NCBI GenBank assembly: GCA_030824295.1
Contig: JAVBYA010000139.1
Span: 1-8,879 of the forward strand
Direction: 5' to 3'
DNA: 8,879 nucleotides
Origin: Bacteroidota bacterium
Lineage (GTDB): Bacteria; Bacteroidota; Ignavibacteria; UBA10030; UBA8401
Part shown: one piece after another, positions 5,842 through 8,879 of the stretch
Numbering within the stretch: position 1 is the first letter of the stretch
Layout: the number at the start of each line of letters is the position of its first letter
Made by a program: the position numbers and the translations under genes
The notes under the pieces: generated by a model
Databases searched by the model: none
Seen by the model: only the letters and a program-made list of their open reading frames with translations
Told to the model about the DNA's origin: nothing

Positions 5842-7104
5842 TCAGGTCTTCTGGAGTTTCTTCTTGGCCGCCGGAAAGAGGATGTTATTGAGAATGATGC
5901 GGTAGCCGGGACTGTTCTTGTGCAGGTTCAGGTCGGTCGGCGGGTCGCCAACGGCATGCTGATAATCCTCCGGATCGTGGCCGCCGTAGAACGTAAAAGT
6001 GCCGCGCCCGATGTTGCCGTGGATGTAACGCACCTCGTCCGTCCCCTCCCGCTCGCCGAGCGTGAGCACTCCCGGTTTGATCAGGGACCGCTTGAACATG
6101 GTGGTCTGACCCATGAATCCTTTCAGGATGTTCACATGGTTCTGCGTGAGCATGGTCGGCACTGGATCGTATTTGGCGGAGAATTCGAAGAGGGTGAAGT
6201 AGTCGCTGTTCGGGTCGCGCAGCGGCACCGGGTCGCTTTGGGGATTGTCGATATCGGAGAACTCGTAGCGGAGCGGGTTCATCTCCAATGAAAAGTTCCG
6301 GAAGGCGAAACTCTTGTTGAAATCGAGCTTCTGCTGCGCGTTCCGGTCGGCCGGGTCGCCGTCGAACATGCTTTCGGCGATATCGGTGTTCTCCGCCGCC
6401 AGTGCGATGTCGTAACTGTCCGTTGCCGCACACATCGCGAACATGAACCCGCCGTTCGCCACATAGTCCCGGATGGTGCGGGCGACCGCTTTCTTCTGGT
6501 CGGACACCTTCCGGAAGCCGAGTTCTTTCGCCGTCTTCTCGTAGCTCAGCTGCTGCTCGATGTACCAGGGGGAATTGCGGTGGGAGGCGTAGAACTTGCC
6601 GTACTGACCGGTGAAATCTTCGTGATGGAGATGGAGCCAGTCGTATTCGGAGAGTTTCCCCTGCAGCACTTCCGGGTCCCACAATTTGGTGTACGGTATC
6701 TCGGCATATTCCAGCGCGAGTGTCACGGCATCGTCCCACGGCTTGAAGCCCGGCGGCACATAGACCGCCACTTTGGGCGCCTTCTCCAGCCGGACCACAT
6801 CCATATTGGTGTTCTCGCCGGCGATCTCGCCGAGGATCTGCGCTGCTTCCGCCCCGCTGATCTGTTCGAACGCCACGCCTCGCACGCGGCACTCGTTCGC
6901 CACCAGCGACACATTGTCCACCATGAACGAACCGCCGCGGTAATTCAGCAGCCAGTCGATCTCCACCCCTTTTTCCAGCGTCCAGAACGCGATGCCGTAC
7001 GCTTTCAGATGGTTGCTCTGCTTCAGGTCCATGGGGATGAGGATCTTCTGCTGCGCGCCGGCAGCGGAGAGAAGAAGGAAGAGGAGTGTGAGGATGCTTC
7101 GCAT
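5842..7104 (-). CDS. Exported protein of the family misnamed 'asparagine synthetase B'
   Basis: This 420-aa protein has a signal peptide (MRSILTLLFLLLSAAGAQQ, cleavage near residue 17). The mature start KILIPMDLKQSNHLKAYGIA and the blocks IDWLLNYRGGSF (49-60), MDVVRLEKAPKVAVY, YDWLHLHHEDFTGQYGKF (154-171), GGFMFAMCAATDSYDIALAA (218-237) and TFYGGHDPEDYQHAVGDPP (near 375) match a strongly conserved family of Bacteroidota and relatives. Databases label it asparagine synthetase B, yet I see neither an N-terminal Cys nucleophile nor an ATP-pyrophosphatase motif, and the protein is exported, so that name is unlikely to be right. The GGFMFAMCAA turn with Cys225 resembles the nucleophile elbow of the class I glutamine amidotransferase or ThuA-like fold, and the HLHHEDF block could hold metal or catalytic residues; this is inference. 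It lies downstream of the sigma-factor gene across a repeat-filled gap of 232 bp. No clear Shine-Dalgarno. Confidence 0.85.
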   Translation of the reverse strand: MRSILTLLFLLLSAAGAQQKILIPMDLKQSNHLKAYGIAFWTLEKGVEIDWLLNYRGGSFMVDNVSLVANECRVRGVAFEQISGAEAAQILGEIAGENTNMDVVRLEKAPKVAVYVPPGFKPWDDAVTLALEYAEIPYTKLWDPEVLQGKLSEYDWLHLHHEDFTGQYGKFYASHRNSPWYIEQQLSYEKTAKELGFRKVSDQKKAVARTIRDYVANGGFMFAMCAATDSYDIALAAENTDIAESMFDGDPADRNAQQKLDFNKSFAFRNFSLEMNPLRYEFSDIDNPQSDPVPLRDPNSDYFTLFEFSAKYDPVPTMLTQNHVNILKGFMGQTTMFKRSLIKPGVLTLGEREGTDEVRYIHGNIGRGTFTFYGGHDPEDYQHAVGDPPTDLNLHKNSPGYRIILNNILFPAAKKKLQKT

Positions 7105-7145
7105 GGGATAACTTACGAACTTTGCCGGTCATCCTCAAGATGGAC

Positions 7146-7199
7146 GCCTTGCGAAGGTTGAAGTGCGATTGCTTGGCAACCTTCACAAGGTCGTCGAAC
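7146..7199. repeat. Palindromic repeat, copy 1 (degenerate)
   Basis: This 54-bp unit matches the copy at 7281-7334 in direct orientation and equal length. The first 17 and last 22 bases are nearly identical (one and two differences), while the 15-bp centre differs. The arms CCTTGCGAAGGTT and AACCTTCACAAGG are themselves near-palindromes and pair imperfectly with each other. Confidence 0.75.
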
Positions 7200-7265
7200 T
7201 GTAGCCGCGATGGGTCATCACGGCGATCGGTTTGCGCATGGCCGGGATGAACCATCCCGGCTACA
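7200..7265. repeat. BIME-like pair of related hairpins
   Basis: Hairpin 1 (7204-7224) has arms GCCGCGATG and CATCACGGC around GGT. Hairpin 2 (7241-7261) has perfect 9-bp arms GCCGGGATG and CATCCCGGC around AAC. The whole block is flanked by TGTA and TACA, and its two 14-bp ends are inverted repeats with 13 of 14 matches. Two similar hairpins in opposite orientation are the arrangement of bacterial interspersed mosaic elements built from REP sequences. No RAYT transposase is in view. Confidence 0.7.
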
Positions 7266-7279
7266 TCCCTCTAATGCGA

Positions 7280-7334
7280 AACCTTGCGAAGGTTGAATTT
7301 TATGTGCGTTGTAACCTTCGCAAGGTTGTCGAAC
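7280..7334. repeat. Palindromic repeat, copy 2 (perfect 15-bp arms)
   Basis: AACCTTGCGAAGGTT (7280-7294) and its exact reverse complement (7313-7327) enclose 18 bp. Each arm is also internally palindromic (AACCTT and AAGGTT around GCG), so the unit can fold as one long hairpin or two small ones. It starts 2 bp after the stop of the sigma-factor gene and so would lie at the 3' end of that mRNA, where it could stop or stabilise the transcript, although no T-tract follows. Confidence 0.8.
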
Positions 7335-7336
7335 GA

Positions 7337-7966
7337 TCAGGCCGTAGCGAGAGAGAAATTCCCGCCGGACTGTTTCGGCGCGAACGCGGCCGCTGTGGCT
7401 TTGGTGATATAGCCGTGCTTCACCGCGAATCCGTACAGCTTCTCCTGCATCGCCTTGCGGGCGCGGTGCAGACGCGAGCGGACGGTGCCGAGCGGGATCT
7501 CCAGGATCTCCGCGATCTCCTCGTAGGTCATCTCTTCCAGGTCGGAGAGGATGATGATGGTGCGGAACTCCTCGTTCAGCGACTCCATCGCCCGCACCAC
7601 ATCGTCCCCGAGCATGTTGTCATACATATCGCGGCGCATATCGGTGACCGGCGCGGAATCATCCTTCAGCAGGTCCACATACTCCTCTACCTCGTTGTAT
7701 TCCACCTGTTCCGGCGAACGGCTGTTCTTCCGGTAGTTGTTGATAAAGGAGTTCTTCAGGATGCGGAAGAGCCATGCCTTGGCATTGGTGTCGTGCTGAT
7801 ATTTATCGATGAAACGGTATGCTTTCAGATAGGTATCCTGGATCAGGTCCTTAGCATCATCCTCGTTGTTCGTCAGCCGCAGCGCATAGTTATAGAGCAG
7901 ACTCATATGCGGGACCATTTCTTTGTGGAACAGCTGGTCTAAATTTGCCCGAAGTGCAGCATTCAT
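7337..7966 (-). CDS. ECF-family RNA polymerase sigma factor
   Basis: A 209-aa sigma-70-family protein of the extracytoplasmic-function group. It directs RNA polymerase to a set of promoters by binding -10 and -35 elements. Region 2 spans about residues 20-80 (YALRLTNNEDDAKDLIQDTYLKAY, with KAWLFRILKNSFINNYRK as the -10-recognition helix). An acidic linker with YNEVEEYVDLL follows, and region 4 spans about 125-177 (LSDLEEMTYEEIAEILEI, then the helix-turn-helix PLGTVRSRLHRARKAM). Regions 1 and 3 are absent, as expected for the group. A tail of about 30 residues follows region 4. The ATG 7964-7966 has AAAGGG about 8 nt upstream. No anti-sigma gene lies on either side: upstream is dnaX with its terminator, downstream the exported 'AsnB' family protein. 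How its activity is controlled is not shown by this window. Confidence 0.93.
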   Translation of the reverse strand: MNAALRANLDQLFHKEMVPHMSLLYNYALRLTNNEDDAKDLIQDTYLKAYRFIDKYQHDTNAKAWLFRILKNSFINNYRKNSRSPEQVEYNEVEEYVDLLKDDSAPVTDMRRDMYDNMLGDDVVRAMESLNEEFRTIIILSDLEEMTYEEIAEILEIPLGTVRSRLHRARKAMQEKLYGFAVKHGYITKATAAAFAPKQSGGNFSLATA

Positions 7967-7988
7967 GGTGAGCCCTTTCAGTTTGATG

Positions 7989-8018
7989 GATATAGTGATG
8001 TACTTCTATATATCTCAA
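7989..8018 (-). promoter_or_regulatory. Candidate promoter of the sigma-factor gene
   Basis: On the minus strand TTGAGA (8013-8018, 5/6 to TTGACA) is followed after 18 bp by TATATC (7989-7994, 4/6 to TATAAT). It sits in the 69 bp between the dnaX terminator and the sigma-factor start, where a promoter is needed, and would give a very short leader of about 15 nt. A GGGAAC at 8028-8033 resembles an ECF -35 element, but no partner -10 is seen. Confidence 0.4.
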
Positions 8019-8035
8019 CGAGAAAGAGTTCCCGG

Positions 8036-8074
8036 AAAATAAAAAACGCCTAAATTGGTCGAATTTAGGCGTTG
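8036..8074 (-). terminator. Intrinsic terminator of dnaX
   Basis: A perfect 12-bp stem (8045-8056 with 8062-8073; arm ACGCCTAAATT and its complement) has a 5-nt loop. On the minus strand it is followed by TTTTTTATTTT. It lies about 50 bp after the dnaX stop and before the sigma-factor promoter, so it separates the two transcription units. This is the strongest terminator in the window. Confidence 0.9.
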
Positions 8075-8121
8075 CAATAACTGTTATGCACGATTTGCCC
8101 GTTTTTGCGGATTCCCGCTGT

Positions 8122-8879
8122 TCAGGTCTTCTCTGCCCCGAATTCGGAATAGAGCTTTTTGATGAGCGGATGGTCATCCACCGACACTGCCGGAGCGGCG
8201 GTTTTGGTCACCGGAGGGGCGGAAGCCGGTGCGGGAGCCGGAGCTGAGCCCGCGGCCGACGGTCTGGATGCCGGCCGTTGCTGATAACCGCCGTCGTTCA
8301 TGATTGGTTCAATCCGGAGCCGGGAATTGAGGATGGTATTGATCGTCTCGGCAAGGATCTCTTTGTTGCGGTAGAGCGTTCCGCGATGGAAATCATCCCC
8401 GCAGGCGATCTGCAGCGTCCCGTTGGAAACATCTACCGGAATGGTCTCGCCGAGGATCGTCCCAACGGAGATCTTCTTCTTCCGCATCTCGTCCACGATC
8501 GTATTCCAGTCACGGCGGACATCCTCCAGCGTGGCATCGATCGGCGGCGCGGAGGGGGCGGCGGACTTTTGTTCCTCACCGGCGGACTTTACCGGAGCGG
8601 CGAAGGTATATTTGGTCTGCGCATCCTGGACGGCGAACCGCGGTGAGGCAGAAACACTCCGCTCGCGGCGGGGTTCACGGTTCTCGGGTGCCGGAGCGGT
8701 GGACGAGCGGAACGGTTCCGGCGCATCCGGCGGTTCGGACGGGAAAGGCGGTTCTTCGGATTGCGGTTCCGCTGCGCGCGGGGCGATCACGGGACGCGGA
8801 CGGACCGGTTCGGTCACCGGCGGAGTGGGTTCGGCGCGATGGAAGGCTCCGGACCCTTCAGACTGAAGTTTTTTTTTCA
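8122..8879 (-). CDS. dnaX: DNA polymerase III gamma/tau subunit, C-terminal part (cut by right edge)
   Basis: The frame is open from the right edge to TGA 8122-8124. The reading begins KKKLQSEGSGAF and enters a long Pro/Ala/Glu linker (about 8540-8850). A folded domain follows at about 8295-8530: DVRRDWNTIVDEMRKKKISV, TLQIACGDDFHRGTLY, then LAETINTILNSRLRIEPIM. This matches the C-terminal domain of DnaX in Bacteroidota and Chlorobi relatives. A second Ala/Pro linker leads to HPLIKKLYSEFGAE, their usual ending. The AAA+ clamp-loader domains lie beyond the edge. The full-length tau form bridges the clamp loader to the polymerase and helicase; a shorter gamma form, if made, would end at the A-run at 8869-8877. 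A GTG at 8815-8817 is in frame but is not the start, since the frame continues upstream without a stop. Confidence 0.88.
   Translation of the reverse strand, partial: KKKLQSEGSGAFHRAEPTPPVTEPVRPRPVIAPRAAEPQSEEPPFPSEPPDAPEPFRSSTAPAPENREPRRERSVSASPRFAVQDAQTKYTFAAPVKSAGEEQKSAAPSAPPIDATLEDVRRDWNTIVDEMRKKKISVGTILGETIPVDVSNGTLQIACGDDFHRGTLYRNKEILAETINTILNSRLRIEPIMNDGGYQQRPASRPSAAGSAPAPAPASAPPVTKTAAPAVSVDDHPLIKKLYSEFGAEKT
8856..8877 (-). promoter_or_regulatory. Candidate programmed slippage site in dnaX (A9 plus hairpin)
   Basis: The coding strand reads AAA AAA AAA (8877-8869) directly followed by a small hairpin, CTTCA-GTC-TGAAG (8868-8856). Slipping into the -1 frame gives Thr-Ser-Val then TGA (8860-8858). 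The +1 frame stops at TGA 8816-8814 after 17 codons. The position between the clamp-loader part and the Pro-rich linker is where gamma is separated from tau in E. coli (ribosomal frameshifting) and Thermus thermophilus (transcriptional slippage on A9). An alternative stem, GAAGG with CCTTC, starts 9 nt after the run and would suit ribosomal frameshifting. Confidence 0.65.

Noticed and set aside
5609..5905. 98-aa plus-strand frame
   Set aside because: No ribosome site, no recognised motif, Arg-rich second half, and it overlaps the 3' end of a well-supported gene on the other strand.
5885..7255. 456-aa minus-strand open frame overlapping the 'AsnB' family gene
   Set aside because: It is the shadow of a GC-rich gene in another frame: extremely Arg/Pro-rich, no domain, while the overlapping 420-aa frame matches a conserved family.
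7146..7334. CRISPR array
   Set aside because: Only two units of one repeat, each palindromic, with an unrelated hairpin pair between them and no regular spacers or cas genes.
8028..8033. GGGAAC as an ECF-type -35 for autoregulation of the sigma gene
   Set aside because: No suitable -10 element occurs at 16-17 bp; the TTGAGA/TATATC pair is better placed.
8856..8877. Plus-strand intrinsic terminator (hairpin CTTCA-GAC-TGAAG plus T9)
   Set aside because: It has the form of a terminator when read on the plus strand, but no plus-strand gene precedes it and it lies inside the dnaX coding sequence, where the slippage reading explains both parts.

Overview
The window reads as chromosomal DNA of an FCB-group bacterium (Bacteroidota, Ignavibacteriota or Kapabacteria-like). 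The reasons are the form of the DnaX C-terminus, a secreted family common in Bacteroidota that databases name 'asparagine synthetase B', several exported proteins of unknown function, and weak or absent Shine-Dalgarno sites on most genes. The lineage is inferred from protein resemblance only. Every gene I can support lies on the minus strand, so transcription runs from high to low coordinates.

From the right edge leftwards: the 3' part of dnaX (gamma/tau clamp-loader subunit) enters the window with a nine-adenine run at 8869-8877. Shifted reading there meets a stop almost at once, which is the layout of programmed slippage that makes the short gamma form. A strong intrinsic terminator closes dnaX at about 8036-8073. 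Next is an ECF sigma factor with its own candidate promoter, then a dense block of palindromic repeats (7146-7334), then a 420-aa exported protein of the misnamed 'AsnB' family.

The centre (4891-5560) looks accessory. A strikingly AT-rich membrane-protein gene is tightly framed by perfect 13-bp inverted repeats whose ends match the integron core-site consensus (GTTRRRY / RYYYAAC). Beside it are two copies of a 23-bp GC-rich palindrome. This could be a captured gene cassette or a small TIR-bounded element; the sequence does not decide.

The left part holds a run of exported proteins: a lipoprotein with an Ig-like region (3858-4790), an XAC2610-like secreted protein (2134-3102), a small secreted beta-rich protein (1388-2050) and another lipoprotein (433-1104). 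A cytoplasmic PhnB-like VOC protein (3262-3747) lies among them. A decayed alpha/beta-hydrolase C-terminus (about 1115-1309) sits just upstream of the last lipoprotein. The left edge cuts a class I SAM-dependent methyltransferase whose N-terminal 105 codons are visible. I found no tRNA, rRNA, CRISPR array or transposase gene. The genes do not form one clear pathway; most are separated by 80-230 bp and are probably separate or short transcription units.
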